This document shows positions 7,679 through 16,749 of a stretch of 64,000 nucleotides of DNA, piece after piece. Source of the stretch: Mycobacterium xenopi. Its GTDB lineage: Bacteria > Actinomycetota > Actinomycetes > Mycobacteriales > Mycobacteriaceae. Positions within the stretch are counted from its first letter, which is position 1; every line of letters begins with the position of its first letter. The stretch lies in the NCBI RefSeq assembly GCF_009936235.1, contig NZ_AP022314.1, positions 3,596,001-3,660,000 on the forward strand, written 5' to 3'. A program made the translations under genes and the position numbers. Below the pieces are notes generated by a model that saw only the letters and a program-made list of their open reading frames with translations, did not search any database and was not told where the DNA came from.

Positions 7679-8491
7679 ATGACAACGACCGATACGGAAC
7701 GTGTGGAGCTTGGCAGGCGCCAGTTCGCTGAGGTGATGACTTTTCCACCGCCCGACGATTCCAGCCCGACCGCAAGTGGACTGATCGACTACGTGTTCGC
7801 CGAAGTGTGGTCGCGCCCGCTGCTGAGCCGGCGCGATCGGCGGTTCGTCACGCTGCCGTGCGTCGCGGCAGCCGACGCTCAAGAGCCGTTGGAGCAGCAC
7901 GTGTATGCGGCGCTCAACAGCGGCGACGTGACCATCACCGAAATGCGGGAGATTGTATTGCATTTCGCGGTCTATGCCGGCTGGCCCAAGGCGTCGCGGT
8001 TCAACATGGCGGTCGACGAGCAGTGGGACCGCATTCACCGCGAGCGCAGCCTGCCCGTGACGCCGCCAGAACCACTGCTGCCGCTGGTCACCCCAAGTGA
8101 CCCGGAAAGTCGGCTGGCCGGCGGCGAGAAGTCGTTCAAGGACATCAACTGCATACCGTTCGCGCCGCCACGAGACAACCCTTACTCGGGGGCCGGCATC
8201 CTCAACTTCGTCTTCGGGGAAATGTGGCTGCGCCCGGGACTGGGCATGAAAGAGCGGCGATTGATCACCGTCGCCTGCGTGGCTTTTCAAGATGCACCGA
8301 TCCCGATCATGTCTCACGTCTACGCCGCGCTGAAGAGCAGGGACGTCTCGTTCGACGAAATGGACGAGGTGGCATTGCATTTCGCCGCCTACTACGGCTG
8401 GCCCAAAGCTTCCCACCTCAGCCAGGTGATCGCTGAGCAAAAACAGCGCGTCTTGGACGAGTGGCGTGCCGAAGACACGGTTCATTTCTAG
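7679..8491 (+). CDS. Tandem carboxymuconolactone-decarboxylase-like (AhpD-fold) protein
   Basis: A 270-residue protein made of two repeats of the CMD fold, about residues 38-118 and 175-265. The repeats share FxExWxRPxLxxxxRRxxTxxCVA, HVYAALxSxDVxxxEM and LHFAxYxGWPKAS. Neither repeat carries the CxxC pair of AhpD-type peroxidases, so a decarboxylase- or hydrolase-like role is more likely than redox chemistry. It lies between SDR and aldehyde dehydrogenase genes of the same operon, so it probably handles an intermediate of that pathway. Confidence 0.8.
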   Translation: MTTTDTERVELGRRQFAEVMTFPPPDDSSPTASGLIDYVFAEVWSRPLLSRRDRRFVTLPCVAAADAQEPLEQHVYAALNSGDVTITEMREIVLHFAVYAGWPKASRFNMAVDEQWDRIHRERSLPVTPPEPLLPLVTPSDPESRLAGGEKSFKDINCIPFAPPRDNPYSGAGILNFVFGEMWLRPGLGMKERRLITVACVAFQDAPIPIMSHVYAALKSRDVSFDEMDEVALHFAAYYGWPKASHLSQVIAEQKQRVLDEWRAEDTVHF

Positions 8492-8499
8492 GAGCCGGG

Positions 8500-9960
8500 A
8501 TGAGCTCGATCACCGATATCTTCTTGCCCGCAGGACTTCTCATCGGCAGTGACAGCATCACTCAATCGTCCGGTGGAACCCACCAGCACATCTACCCCGC
8601 TACCGGGGAACCCAATGCGACGATCCAACTCGCCGGCACCACCGAGATCGACCAGGCGGTCGAGTCGGCGTGGCAGGCGCACCGTGAGTGGATGTCGTAT
8701 TCCGTTGATCGACGCCGCGACCTGCTCATCGATCTCGCCGATGTGGTGCATGAGCATCTCGACGAACTGTCCCGGCTCAACGTGCACGACTACGCGGTGC
8801 CGGTATCGTTTGCCGTCAATGCCGTCCTTCTCGAGCGTTTTCTGCGGCATTTCGCCGGGTACGCCGACAAGCCGCACGGCGCCAGCACGCCGGTAGCCGA
8901 ATCCGTCGACATCAATCTCATCGAACGCGAACCCTATGGTGTCGTCGGTGTCATCACGCCCTGGAACGGCTCGCTGGTCGTGATTGGGTCGTGCGTGGCG
9001 CCGGCACTGGCGGCGGGAAACGCCGTCGTGCTGAAGCCGTCAGAGTTTGCGCCGTTCGCTGCACTGCGATTCGGTGAATTATGTTTAGCAGCAGGTCTTC
9101 CCGCAGGGCTGGTGAACGTGGTGCCTGCCGGGCCTGAGGGCGGCGAGGCGCTCGTACGTCATCCGGGCATTCGCAAAATCCACTTCACCGGTGGCACGGC
9201 AACGGCGCGCAAGGTGATCCAGGCGGCGGCAGACAATCTGACGCCGGTGGTCGCCGAACTTGGCGGCAAGTCGGCCAACATCGTGTTCGATGATGCCGAT
9301 GTCGATGCTGCGGCGCAGCGGTCGGCCTTTCAAGGCCCGCTCATTCAGTCGGGGCAGAGCTGCGCCTGCGCGAGCCGTGTGCTGGTGCACGAATCCATAT
9401 ATGACGCGTTCCTAGAACGATTCGTCTCCATCATCGAATCTGCAACGGTCGGTGACCCATTCGATCCGGGTGTTGTGTTCGGGCCGGTGATCAGTCAAAG
9501 CGCGCTCGATCGCATTCTCGGCACCATCGAAGAAGCCATTACGCAGCGCGCAGGAGAATTGGCCCTCGGCGGCAAGAGGATTGGTGGCGAGCTCGCAGGC
9601 GGTTACTACCTCGAGCCCACGGTATTCACCGGCGTCGACAACCGGTCTGCGCTGGCCCAAACCGAGACCTTCGGACCGGTCGTCGCAGTGATGAAGTTCG
9701 ACGACGAAGCAGAAGCACTGCGAATAGCCAACGACACGGTTTACGGCCTGAACGCGTTCGTGCAGACCACCGATCTCGCCCGCGCCCACCGCGTCGCACG
9801 CCAACTGCAAGCTGGCTCGGTGTGGATCAACCAGCTCAGCGACATGTCGCCGCAGAGCCCGTACGGCGGCTACAAGCAAAGCGGCTTCGGCCGCACCGGC
9901 GCTCTGGAGGGGCTTTACGAATTCTTACAAGTCAAAAACATTCGCATCGGAATGAGCTAG
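8500..9960 (+). CDS. Aldehyde dehydrogenase family protein
   Basis: A 486-residue NAD(P)-dependent aldehyde dehydrogenase. The catalytic Glu lies in ELGGKSANIV (about residue 253), the catalytic Cys in GQSC (about residue 288), and the cofactor-site pattern FTGGTATARK is also present. The ATG at 8500 was chosen over an upstream in-frame start because AGGAG (8490-8494) sits at the right distance and the upstream part would overlap the CMD gene. It is the last gene of the TetR operon and probably oxidises the aldehyde produced by the two SDRs. The stop faces the convergent tetR at 9981. Confidence 0.87.
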   Translation: MSSITDIFLPAGLLIGSDSITQSSGGTHQHIYPATGEPNATIQLAGTTEIDQAVESAWQAHREWMSYSVDRRRDLLIDLADVVHEHLDELSRLNVHDYAVPVSFAVNAVLLERFLRHFAGYADKPHGASTPVAESVDINLIEREPYGVVGVITPWNGSLVVIGSCVAPALAAGNAVVLKPSEFAPFAALRFGELCLAAGLPAGLVNVVPAGPEGGEALVRHPGIRKIHFTGGTATARKVIQAAADNLTPVVAELGGKSANIVFDDADVDAAAQRSAFQGPLIQSGQSCACASRVLVHESIYDAFLERFVSIIESATVGDPFDPGVVFGPVISQSALDRILGTIEEAITQRAGELALGGKRIGGELAGGYYLEPTVFTGVDNRSALAQTETFGPVVAVMKFDDEAEALRIANDTVYGLNAFVQTTDLARAHRVARQLQAGSVWINQLSDMSPQSPYGGYKQSGFGRTGALEGLYEFLQVKNIRIGMS

Positions 9961-9980
9961 CCCGACCAATGGCCAGTCGT

Positions 9981-10598
9981 TCAAGCAGACGTATTGTCGG
10001 TCGACGAAGGGACTTCGTAGCGGTCGAGGTAGCGCCCGACGAACTCGCGCACCGCGTCGTGGCCGCGGTCGATGCCGAGGCTCTGCTCGAGCAGCATGAT
10101 GCGCGCGAGGCTGGTCAGGATCATCGACATCACCACCGGCGGGAACTCCGTCATGTCGACGCCATGGGCGCGCATGGCCTCGGTCAGCGCAGCGGCCTCC
10201 ATGTCCCCGTAGCGTTCGGCATACGTGGCGATCTCACTGCGAATTTCTTTGCGGTGGTTGGCCAAAGCCATGAACTCGAGCATCAATTGAGCTCCCTGCG
10301 TGCTGTTGAGCCGCCACAACGCGTGCAGCGGCTTGTCGCCGGTCAATGCCTGGCGCTGGCGCTGCAGGGTTGTCTCCGCGCCGGCCCTCAGGACCGCCAC
10401 GAACAGATCGTCCATGCTCGGGAAGTAGTAATGCACCAATGCCGGTCGGACGCCGGCCTTGGCGGCCACCCGGCGCGACGTCGCGGCGCCGTAGCCCTCT
10501 TCGATCATGATCTCGGCCGTCGCTCGAATCAGCGCACGGCGAGTCGCCGAATCACGAGCTCCAACTCTTGACCGACGGCCGGATGGGCTGCTAGACAT
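9981..10598 (-). CDS. TetR-family repressor of the SDR-P450 operon
   Basis: A 205-residue TetR-type regulator. The DNA-binding helices are visible in GAATSRRVAAKAGVRPALVHYYF (about residues 37-59), including the recognition-helix end VHYYF. The gene is divergent from the SDR at 10645. A perfect 16-bp palindrome lies between them, so autorepression and control of the SDR-P450 pair are likely. The effector is unknown. Confidence 0.87.
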   Translation of the reverse strand: MSSSPSGRRSRVGARDSATRRALIRATAEIMIEEGYGAATSRRVAAKAGVRPALVHYYFPSMDDLFVAVLRAGAETTLQRQRQALTGDKPLHALWRLNSTQGAQLMLEFMALANHRKEIRSEIATYAERYGDMEAAALTEAMRAHGVDMTEFPPVVMSMILTSLARIMLLEQSLGIDRGHDAVREFVGRYLDRYEVPSSTDNTSA

Positions 10599-10614
10599 GG
10601 GGTCAGCTTAGTAA

Positions 10615-10630
10615 TTGGGCGATCGCCCAA
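10615..10630. promoter_or_regulatory. Perfect 16-bp palindromic operator
   Basis: TTGGGCGATCGCCCAA reads the same on both strands. It lies 16 bases from the tetR start (10598) and directly before the ribosome binding site AGGAGG (10634-10639) of the SDR gene at 10645, so it is well placed to block both divergent transcripts. Confidence 0.75.
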
Positions 10631-10644
10631 ACAAGGAGGAATGG

Positions 10645-11481
10645 ATGGCGGATCGCGTTGCCGACAAAGTCGCGCTCATCACCGGCGCAGCGCGCGGGCA
10701 GGGCCGCAGCCACGCGGTACGTCTGGCGCAGGAAGGCGCCGACATCATCGCCGTCGATATCTGCCGGCCCTTCGACAACTCACCAGCGCCGGGCTCCACC
10801 CCTGAAGACCTCGCCGAAACCGCGGCGATGGTCAAGAACTTCGACAGGCGCATCGTCATTGCCGAGGTCGACGTGCGCAACTTCGACGCTCTCAAAAGCG
10901 TCGTCGACAGCGGCGTGGAGCAGCTGGGCCGACTCGACATCATCGTCGCCAACGCCGGCATCGGGACCATGGGCGACAAGCTGCACAAGACCGACGAAGC
11001 GTTGTGGCAGGAGATGATCGACGTCAATCTCAGCAGCGTGTGGAAGACCGTCAAGACCGGTGTTCCCCATCTGCTGGCCGGCGGCCGCGGCGGTTCGGTG
11101 ATCCTGACCAGTTCGATGGCCGGCCTGAAGGCCTACCCATACATGGGCCACTACGTGGCCGCCAAACATGGCGTGGTTGGCCTCATGCGCACGTTCGCCG
11201 TCGAACTCGGCCCGCACCAAATCCGCGTCAACTGTGTACATCCCACGCATGTCGGCACTCCGCTGCTGCTGAACGAGGGCACCTACCGCGGTTTCCGGCC
11301 CGACCTGGACAACCCCGGACCTGGCGACCTGGCGCCGATCTGCCAGACGTATCACATCCTGCCCATTCCCTGGGTAGAGCCGGAGGACATCAGCAACGCC
11401 GTGCTGTTTTTGGCCTCCGACGAATCCCGCTACATCACCGGTGTCACCTTGCCCGTCGACGCCGGCAGTTGCCTGAAATAG
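10645..11481 (+). CDS. Mycofactocin-coupled SDR-family oxidoreductase
   Basis: A 278-residue SDR, third member of the mycofactocin-coupled type in this window. It shows TGAARGQG, the insert DICRPFDNSPAPGSTPEDL, NAGIG and YVAAKHG. The start was placed at 10645 because AAGGAGG lies directly upstream; the longer reading frame would run through the operator. It is co-transcribed with the P450 at 11505 (23-base gap), which suggests hydroxylation followed by alcohol oxidation. Confidence 0.87.
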   Translation: MADRVADKVALITGAARGQGRSHAVRLAQEGADIIAVDICRPFDNSPAPGSTPEDLAETAAMVKNFDRRIVIAEVDVRNFDALKSVVDSGVEQLGRLDIIVANAGIGTMGDKLHKTDEALWQEMIDVNLSSVWKTVKTGVPHLLAGGRGGSVILTSSMAGLKAYPYMGHYVAAKHGVVGLMRTFAVELGPHQIRVNCVHPTHVGTPLLLNEGTYRGFRPDLDNPGPGDLAPICQTYHILPIPWVEPEDISNAVLFLASDESRYITGVTLPVDAGSCLK

Positions 11482-11504
11482 CGCTGAAGACAAAGGAAAT
11501 CGAC

Positions 11505-12707
11505 ATGACGACGACCCACGACATAGACGTCTACTACGACCCCTACGACGTCGACATCGTCAACAACCCGTACCCCGTCTATGCGCGACTGCGTGAGGAA
11601 GCCCCGATCTACTACAACGAGCGCTACGACTTCTGGGCGCTCTCCCGGCACGCCGACGTGGACAAGGCGCTGGCGAACTGGGAGACGTTCTCCAATCGCC
11701 GTGGCGACATCCTCGAACTCATCCAATCCGATTTCGACATGCCGCCCGGCGTCATGATGTTCCAGGACCCACCGATGCATACCATGCTGCGGGGGCTGAT
11801 GTCGCGGGTGTTCACGCCGCGCCGAATGGCCGCGATCGAGGACCAGATCCGGCGGTTCTGTGTGCGCTGCCTCGATCCCCACGTCGGGTCGGACGGGTTC
11901 GACATCATCGCCGAGCTGGCCTCGATGATGCCGATGCGGGTGATCGGGATGCTGCTGGGCATCCCAGAGGACGACCAGATCAGCGTGCGTGACGCGAACG
12001 ACGCCAACCTGCGCACCCGGCCCGGCGCACCGATGAAGGTGGCCGATCCCGACGCGATCGCGGACGGCCGGATCTACGCCGACTACATCGACTGGCGGGC
12101 CAAGAACCCGTCCGACGATCTGATGACTGCTCTGCTCAACGTCGAATTCGAAGACGAGAACGGGGTGACGCGCAAACTGACCCGTGACGAGGTGCTGCGC
12201 TACACCCAGGTCGTCGCGGGCGCTGGCAACGAGACGACGGGACGGCTCATTGGTTGGCTGGCCAAGGTGTTCGCCGAGCATCCCGACCAGCGCCGCGACG
12301 TGCTCGAGGACCGGTCGTTGCTGACGCGCGCCGTGGACGAGACGCTGCGGTTCGAGCCCACGGGCCCGCACGTCGCCCGTTGGATGGCAAAAGATTTCCA
12401 GTGCTACGGCACCACGGTGCCCGCGGGCAGCGCGATGCTGCTGCTGTTCGGTGCGGCCAACCGCGACCCCCGCCGATTTAGCGACCCAGATACGTTCAAC
12501 ATCCACCGCAATGAGGGCGCACACCTGACCTTCGGCAAGGGTCTGCACTACTGCCTCGGCGCCAACCTGGCCCGCCTGGAAGGCCGGGTCGCGCTCGATG
12601 AGTTGCTCAACCGCTGGCCGGAGTGGGACATCGACTACGAGACCGCGAAGCTCGCTCCGACCTCGACCGTCCGCGGCTGGGAACGGCTGCGCATCGTATT
12701 GCCCTGA
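11505..12707 (+). CDS. Cytochrome P450
   Basis: A 400-residue soluble bacterial P450. The I-helix oxygen-activation motif GAGNETTGR (about residues 238-246), the K-helix ETLRFEP (ExxR) and the heme-binding loop FGKGLHYCLG with Cys at about residue 350 are all seen. The ATG at 11505 follows AAAGGAAA and gives a normal P450 length. Its partner SDR lies immediately upstream under TetR control. No ferredoxin gene is adjacent, so electrons must come from elsewhere. The substrate is unknown, and the CYP family cannot be assigned by eye. Confidence 0.9.
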   Translation: MTTTHDIDVYYDPYDVDIVNNPYPVYARLREEAPIYYNERYDFWALSRHADVDKALANWETFSNRRGDILELIQSDFDMPPGVMMFQDPPMHTMLRGLMSRVFTPRRMAAIEDQIRRFCVRCLDPHVGSDGFDIIAELASMMPMRVIGMLLGIPEDDQISVRDANDANLRTRPGAPMKVADPDAIADGRIYADYIDWRAKNPSDDLMTALLNVEFEDENGVTRKLTRDEVLRYTQVVAGAGNETTGRLIGWLAKVFAEHPDQRRDVLEDRSLLTRAVDETLRFEPTGPHVARWMAKDFQCYGTTVPAGSAMLLLFGAANRDPRRFSDPDTFNIHRNEGAHLTFGKGLHYCLGANLARLEGRVALDELLNRWPEWDIDYETAKLAPTSTVRGWERLRIVLP

Positions 12708-12713
12708 GAAGGC

Positions 12714-13301
12714 TTACCGAGCAATCGCATTCAGCTTGCGGACGAGCCGTTCGCCCGATTCCAGCAGCTCGCTCTTGACTTCCTCAAGGTCTGTGTCGAC
12801 CAGGGAATGGTCACGTTTGCGCCACCGTCCTGCTGCCCAGTGATGGTGCCGCACCGAGGTGCTGCAGTCGTCCGGTGATCGGCGCGCAATGGCCATGGCC
12901 AAGTTCTTTTCCGGCGTGCTGGTAAAGCTGACCCCAACACTCACCAATCTGTCGACCCACTCGTCGCTCAGGCCCGCGCCGGGCACGATGTTGGTGCGCG
13001 GCCCGAACAGTCCAGCGCTGCGTACGGCTTCCCAAGCTGCGGCCAGCTGGCCGCCGCTCTGGTGCGTCGACGGTACGAGGTCGCGCTCGTCGGCGGCACG
13101 CAAATCTGCCACCGCTACATCGGAAGTCGAGTGTTGCGGCGCGGCGACCGCCATCCCGACGGTGAGCAACTCGTGCGCCCGGACCGGGCCGTCAAGCAAA
13201 CGGTCGATCTCTGCGAGCGGATGAGGCACGTCCGGGGCCCGTCCCGGCGTGCCGTGCAAGAAGACGGCGCGAATGCCGGACTTCTGCCCCATGCGGACCA
13301 C
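12714..13301 (-). pseudogene. Amidohydrolase-superfamily remnant
   Basis: The 195-residue frame resembles the middle of metal-dependent amidohydrolases of the cytosine deaminase / chlorohydrolase type: SGIRAVFLHGTPG, VAVADLRAADE, STHQSGG, GLFGPRTNIVPGAGLSDEWV and VGVSFTSTPEKNLAM. The N-terminal third with the HxH metal site is absent, and after LAMAIARRS the reading jumps to an unrelated-looking stretch and then a C-terminal-like helix (DLEEVKSELLESGERL). Full-length relatives are normally over 400 residues. An internally and N-terminally deleted remnant is therefore more likely than an active enzyme. The frame can start at GTG 13301 or ATG 13292. Confidence 0.55.
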
Positions 13302-13344
13302 CGCAAATCGACCAAGCAGGAACGAATTCGTCAGCCTACCCCGT

Positions 13345-13361
13345 TATCAATTTCGTTGATA
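13345..13361. promoter_or_regulatory. Inverted repeat in the 13302-13435 intergenic region
   Basis: TATCAA and TTGATA flank TTTCG, a perfect 6-5-6 inverted repeat. An overlapping GTTGA...TCAAC repeat runs to 13370. It lies between the amidohydrolase remnant and the AcuI-like gene and could be the operator of the rightward acyl-CoA operon. No regulator gene is adjacent. Confidence 0.4.
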
Positions 13362-13435
13362 GATGTCAACATCCTTGGCATAACCAGCGGCGGTGGACTT
13401 CACCTAGGCACCGGGCGAAGCTAGCGTCGAACCTC

Positions 13436-14434
13436 ATGCAGACGTTTCAGGCGCTCATGGCACGCCAAGACGGAGACCGGGTAACCACCGCCGTCGAGAC
13501 GCTCAGCGCAGACGACCTGCCGCCCGGCGACGTGACGATCCGAGTGCTATATTCCAGCGCCAACTTCAAAGATGCGCTGGCCCTGACACCGGGCAGCGGG
13601 GTCGTGCGCGACTACCCCGTCGTACCCGGGATCGACCTGGCCGGCGAGGTCGTCGAGTCACAATCACCCGACTTCAAGGCCGGCGACGCGGTCCTTGCGC
13701 ACGGGTATCAGATCGGCACCGGTCACCACGGCGGCTACGCCGAATACGCTCGCCTGCCCGCCGACCAAGTGGTACGCCTGCAACGGCTGAATCCGCACGA
13801 CGCCGCTGCGATCGGCACCGCGGGCTTCACCGCCGCGATGAGCGTGCAGGCGCTGATCGACTGGGGCATTGCCACCGATTCTGGACCCGTCGTGGTCACC
13901 GGCGCGTCGGGTGGCGTCGGCTCGATCAGTGTGGATCTGCTCGCCGCCGCTGGCTATCAGGTGGTGGCGTCAACGGGTAAGCCCGAGATGGCTGAGCGGC
14001 TCAAAAAGCTTGGCGCAGCGGAAGTTATCGACCGACTGCCCGCCGACCCGGACGCCAAGCCGCGCCCGCTGGCCAAAGCACGCTGGGCAGCCGGGGTGGA
14101 CTGCGTGGGCGGCGCCACGCTGGCCGACGTGCTCAGCGCGGTGAACTACCGCGGTGCGGTGGCCTGCAGCGGCCTGACCGGCGGTGCGGCCTTGCACACC
14201 ACCGTCATGCCGTTCATCCTGCGTGGCATCGCCTTGCTGGGCCAGGACTCCGTGCAGATGCCCATCGGACCGCGCCGGGAGCTGTGGGCGCGTCTGGGCG
14301 ATTCGTTGCGCCCGCGTCATCTCGCGGCAATCACCACTGACGTCGACGTCAGAGACGTGGTCGGCGTGCTCGATCAGATACGCGCCGGCGCATTCTGCGG
14401 CCGAGCGGTGGTGCGGGTCGCGGGCGGGTTTTAA
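13436..14434 (+). CDS. AcuI/YhdH-family zinc-independent alcohol dehydrogenase-like reductase
   Basis: A 332-residue medium-chain reductase. The AcuI/YhdH subfamily is recognisable from VLYSSANFKDALA, VVRDYPVVPGIDLAGEV, and the nucleotide-binding VVVTGASGGVGSISVDLL. Characterised members reduce acrylyl-CoA to propionyl-CoA with NADPH; others are annotated as quinone reductases. It starts a four- to five-gene acyl-CoA set and overlaps the CoA-transferase gene by one base. It occupies a place near that of fadB4 in M. tuberculosis, but its motifs are not those of FadB4. Confidence 0.8.
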   Translation: MQTFQALMARQDGDRVTTAVETLSADDLPPGDVTIRVLYSSANFKDALALTPGSGVVRDYPVVPGIDLAGEVVESQSPDFKAGDAVLAHGYQIGTGHHGGYAEYARLPADQVVRLQRLNPHDAAAIGTAGFTAAMSVQALIDWGIATDSGPVVVTGASGGVGSISVDLLAAAGYQVVASTGKPEMAERLKKLGAAEVIDRLPADPDAKPRPLAKARWAAGVDCVGGATLADVLSAVNYRGAVACSGLTGGAALHTTVMPFILRGIALLGQDSVQMPIGPRRELWARLGDSLRPRHLAAITTDVDVRDVVGVLDQIRAGAFCGRAVVRVAGGF

Positions 14435-15705
14435 TGAGCCGGATGAGCAGACGCAAAAGCCCCTCACCGCCCGGCGTGTCGGGTGCATTTGCGCCTGCTC
14501 GCCCTTGTGTCGGCGCGCTCGACGGTATTCGGGTGCTCGAACTCGGCATGCTGATCGCCGGGCCCTTCGCCGGCCGGCTGCTCGGCGATATGGGCGCCGA
14601 GGTCATCAAGATCGAAGCACCGGGGGCGCCGGACCCGCTGCGCACCTGGGGGCAGGCCCAACTCGACGGGCACCACTTCTTCTGGACAGTGCACGCCCGC
14701 AACAAAAAAGCCGTCACACTCGACCTGCGCAAGGACCGCGGCCGAGAACTCTTTCTCGACCTGGTCGAAAAGTCCGACATCGTGGTGGAGAACTTCCGGC
14801 CCGGCACCCTGGAAAGGTGGAATCTAGGTTACGACGTACTGTGCCAACGTAATCCGGGCGTCATCTTGGTGCGGGTCTCCGGCTACGGTCAGACCGGCCC
14901 GGACGCCCACAAACCCGGCTACGCCTCGGTGGCCGAGGCGGCCAGCGGGCTGCGTCACCTTAACGGATTTCCCGGCGGGCCGCCGCCGCGGCTGGCGCTC
15001 TCGCTGGGCGACAGCCTGGCCGGGATGTTCGCCGCCCAGGGAGCGCTGGCCGCGCTATACCGGCGCAACGTCACCGGCCGGGGCCAGGTCGTCGACGTGG
15101 CACTCACCGAATCCTGCTTGGCTGTCCAGGAATCCACCATCCCCGACTACGACGTCGGCGGCGTGGTGCGCGGCCCGTCGGGCACCCGGCTGGAGGGCAT
15201 CGCACCGTCAAACATCTACCGCGCCGCCGACGGAACCTGGGTGGTGATCGCAGCAAACCAAGACAGCGTCTTCACCCGACTGTGTCAGGCGATGGGCTGC
15301 GCCGAGTTGGCCACCGACGACCGGTTCGCCACCCACGGCGCCCGCGGCCGCAACCAAGACGAACTCGACAAGATCATCGGCGACTGGGCCATACAACGGC
15401 ATCCCCAGGAGATCATCGAAACACTTTCTGCGGCAGGGGTGATCGCGGGCCCGATCAATACGGTCGCGGAGGTGGTCGAGGACCCTCAGCTGCTGGCGCG
15501 CGGCATGATCGCCGAACACTACGACGAACGCGTCGACCGCACCGTCCTCGGCCCCGGGATCGTGCCGGTGCTCTCCGAATCCCCGGGCACGATCCGCAAC
15601 GCCGGCCCGGCATGGCCGGGGCAGCACAACGACGACATCTACGTCGGGCTGCTGGGCAAGACCGCCGCGGAGCTGGAATCCCTGCGCACCGAGGGAGTGC
15701 TATGA
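14434..15705 (+). CDS. Class III (CaiB/BaiF-type) CoA-transferase
   Basis: A 423-residue class III CoA-transferase. Seen are LDGIRVLELGMLIAGPFAGRLLGDMGAEVIKIE at the start of the fold, NFRPGTLERW, SGYGQTGP, and the catalytic Asp in LSLGDSLAGM. These enzymes move CoA between carboxylic acids. About 30 extra residues at the N-terminus (rich in Ser, Pro, Arg) may be an annotation overhang. The start overlaps the upstream stop by one base and the end overlaps the lyase gene by 4, so it sits in a tightly coupled operon. Confidence 0.88.
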   Translation: MSRMSRRKSPSPPGVSGAFAPARPCVGALDGIRVLELGMLIAGPFAGRLLGDMGAEVIKIEAPGAPDPLRTWGQAQLDGHHFFWTVHARNKKAVTLDLRKDRGRELFLDLVEKSDIVVENFRPGTLERWNLGYDVLCQRNPGVILVRVSGYGQTGPDAHKPGYASVAEAASGLRHLNGFPGGPPPRLALSLGDSLAGMFAAQGALAALYRRNVTGRGQVVDVALTESCLAVQESTIPDYDVGGVVRGPSGTRLEGIAPSNIYRAADGTWVVIAANQDSVFTRLCQAMGCAELATDDRFATHGARGRNQDELDKIIGDWAIQRHPQEIIETLSAAGVIAGPINTVAEVVEDPQLLARGMIAEHYDERVDRTVLGPGIVPVLSESPGTIRNAGPAWPGQHNDDIYVGLLGKTAAELESLRTEGVL

Positions 15706-16598
15706 CCCCGCATGTCACGATTCGGGAAGTCGCGTTGCGCGATGGACTGCAGATCGAGGCGCCGATCCCGTTGTCAGACAAGCTGAAACTGCTTGCCGCG
15801 ATAGCCGCCACCGGGGTGCGCGAGGTGGAGGCATGCGCGTTCGTGTCTGCGTCGAAGGTGCCGTCAATGGCCGACGCGGCCGAGCTGGCGGCCGAGCTGC
15901 ACCGCTTCCCCGGCATCGAGTTCTCCGCCTTGGTGGCCAGCCCCAACGGCGCCAAGCGCGCGATGGCGGCCGGACTGGGGGCCATCGAATACGTAGTGGC
16001 GGCCTCGGATGCGTTCAGCCACGCCAACGTCGGGCGCAGCAGCGCCGAGGCCACCACACTAATCAGCGACATCGTCACGATTGCCCATGACGCGGGCGCC
16101 ACCGCCGAAGTCATCATCGCCACCGCCTGGGACTGCCCGTTCGACGGGCCCACCCCGCCGCGCCGCGTGCTCGACATCGCCGCCGCTGCCTGCGAGGGCG
16201 GTGTCGACCGGCTATCGATCGCCGACACCATCGGCACCACCACGCCGGGCCGGGTCGTCTCACTGATCGCGGCATTACGCCCGTTGATCGGGACCACCGC
16301 TTTGGGCGCGCATTTCCACAACACTCGTGGCGCCGGCCTGGCCAGCGCGTACGCGGCGGTCACCGCCGGCGTGTCCCGGCTGGACTCCTCGGTCGGCGGC
16401 CTGGGAGGCTGCCCGTTCGCGCCAGGCGCCACCGGCAATATTGCCACCGAAGATCTGGTCTACCTGCTCACCGACAGCGGCATCGATGTCGACGTCGACC
16501 TGGACGCGGCCATTGGCGCTGCGAACGTTGCCAGATCGGCTGTCGGCCACGACCTTCCCGGCGCGCTGCTGCACGCCGGGGACCGGAAACGAACCTAA
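15702..16598 (+). CDS. Hydroxymethylglutaryl-CoA lyase-like enzyme
   Basis: A 298-residue DRE-TIM metallolyase. It shows REVALRDGLQIE with the catalytic RDGLQ, the metal-binding HFHNTRG, and the flexible-loop motif GGLGGCPFAPGATGN with the catalytic Cys. The family cleaves 3-hydroxy-3-methylglutaryl-CoA or related hydroxy-acyl-CoAs to acetyl-CoA plus a keto acid. Together with the CoA-transferase, reductase and acyl-CoA dehydrogenase around it, this suggests breakdown of a branched (methyl-substituted) acid. The exact substrate is inference. Confidence 0.88.
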   Translation: MTPHVTIREVALRDGLQIEAPIPLSDKLKLLAAIAATGVREVEACAFVSASKVPSMADAAELAAELHRFPGIEFSALVASPNGAKRAMAAGLGAIEYVVAASDAFSHANVGRSSAEATTLISDIVTIAHDAGATAEVIIATAWDCPFDGPTPPRRVLDIAAAACEGGVDRLSIADTIGTTTPGRVVSLIAALRPLIGTTALGAHFHNTRGAGLASAYAAVTAGVSRLDSSVGGLGGCPFAPGATGNIATEDLVYLLTDSGIDVDVDLDAAIGAANVARSAVGHDLPGALLHAGDRKRT

Positions 16599-16716
16599 TG
16601 CCCACCGACGGGCTGAGCTTCATTCGAGAACTTCACCGCAGTGCTTGTGGGTCGATTTGGCTTGGGCCGTGACATGACGACGACGAAGCCATCGCCACGC
16701 TATCAACCATCTGAAA

Positions 16717-16729
16717 GTAGACGCTCTAC
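16717..16729. promoter_or_regulatory. Small palindrome before the acyl-CoA dehydrogenase gene
   Basis: GTAGA-CGC-TCTAC is a 5-3-5 perfect inverted repeat, 20 bases before the GTG start at 16750, in a 151-base gap inside an otherwise tight operon. It could be an internal operator or chance. Confidence 0.3.
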
Positions 16730-16749
16730 GGTATTTGAGGAGGTCAGAA

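Noticed and set aside
11430..12548. Minus-strand frame of 372 codons opposite the P450
   Set aside because: Composition is that of an antisense shadow; the plus strand encodes a clear P450 with heme loop.
13436..14434. Assignment as fadB4
   Set aside because: The position near fadE23 suggested it, but the motifs are those of the AcuI/YhdH reductases and differ from FadB4 as I know it.
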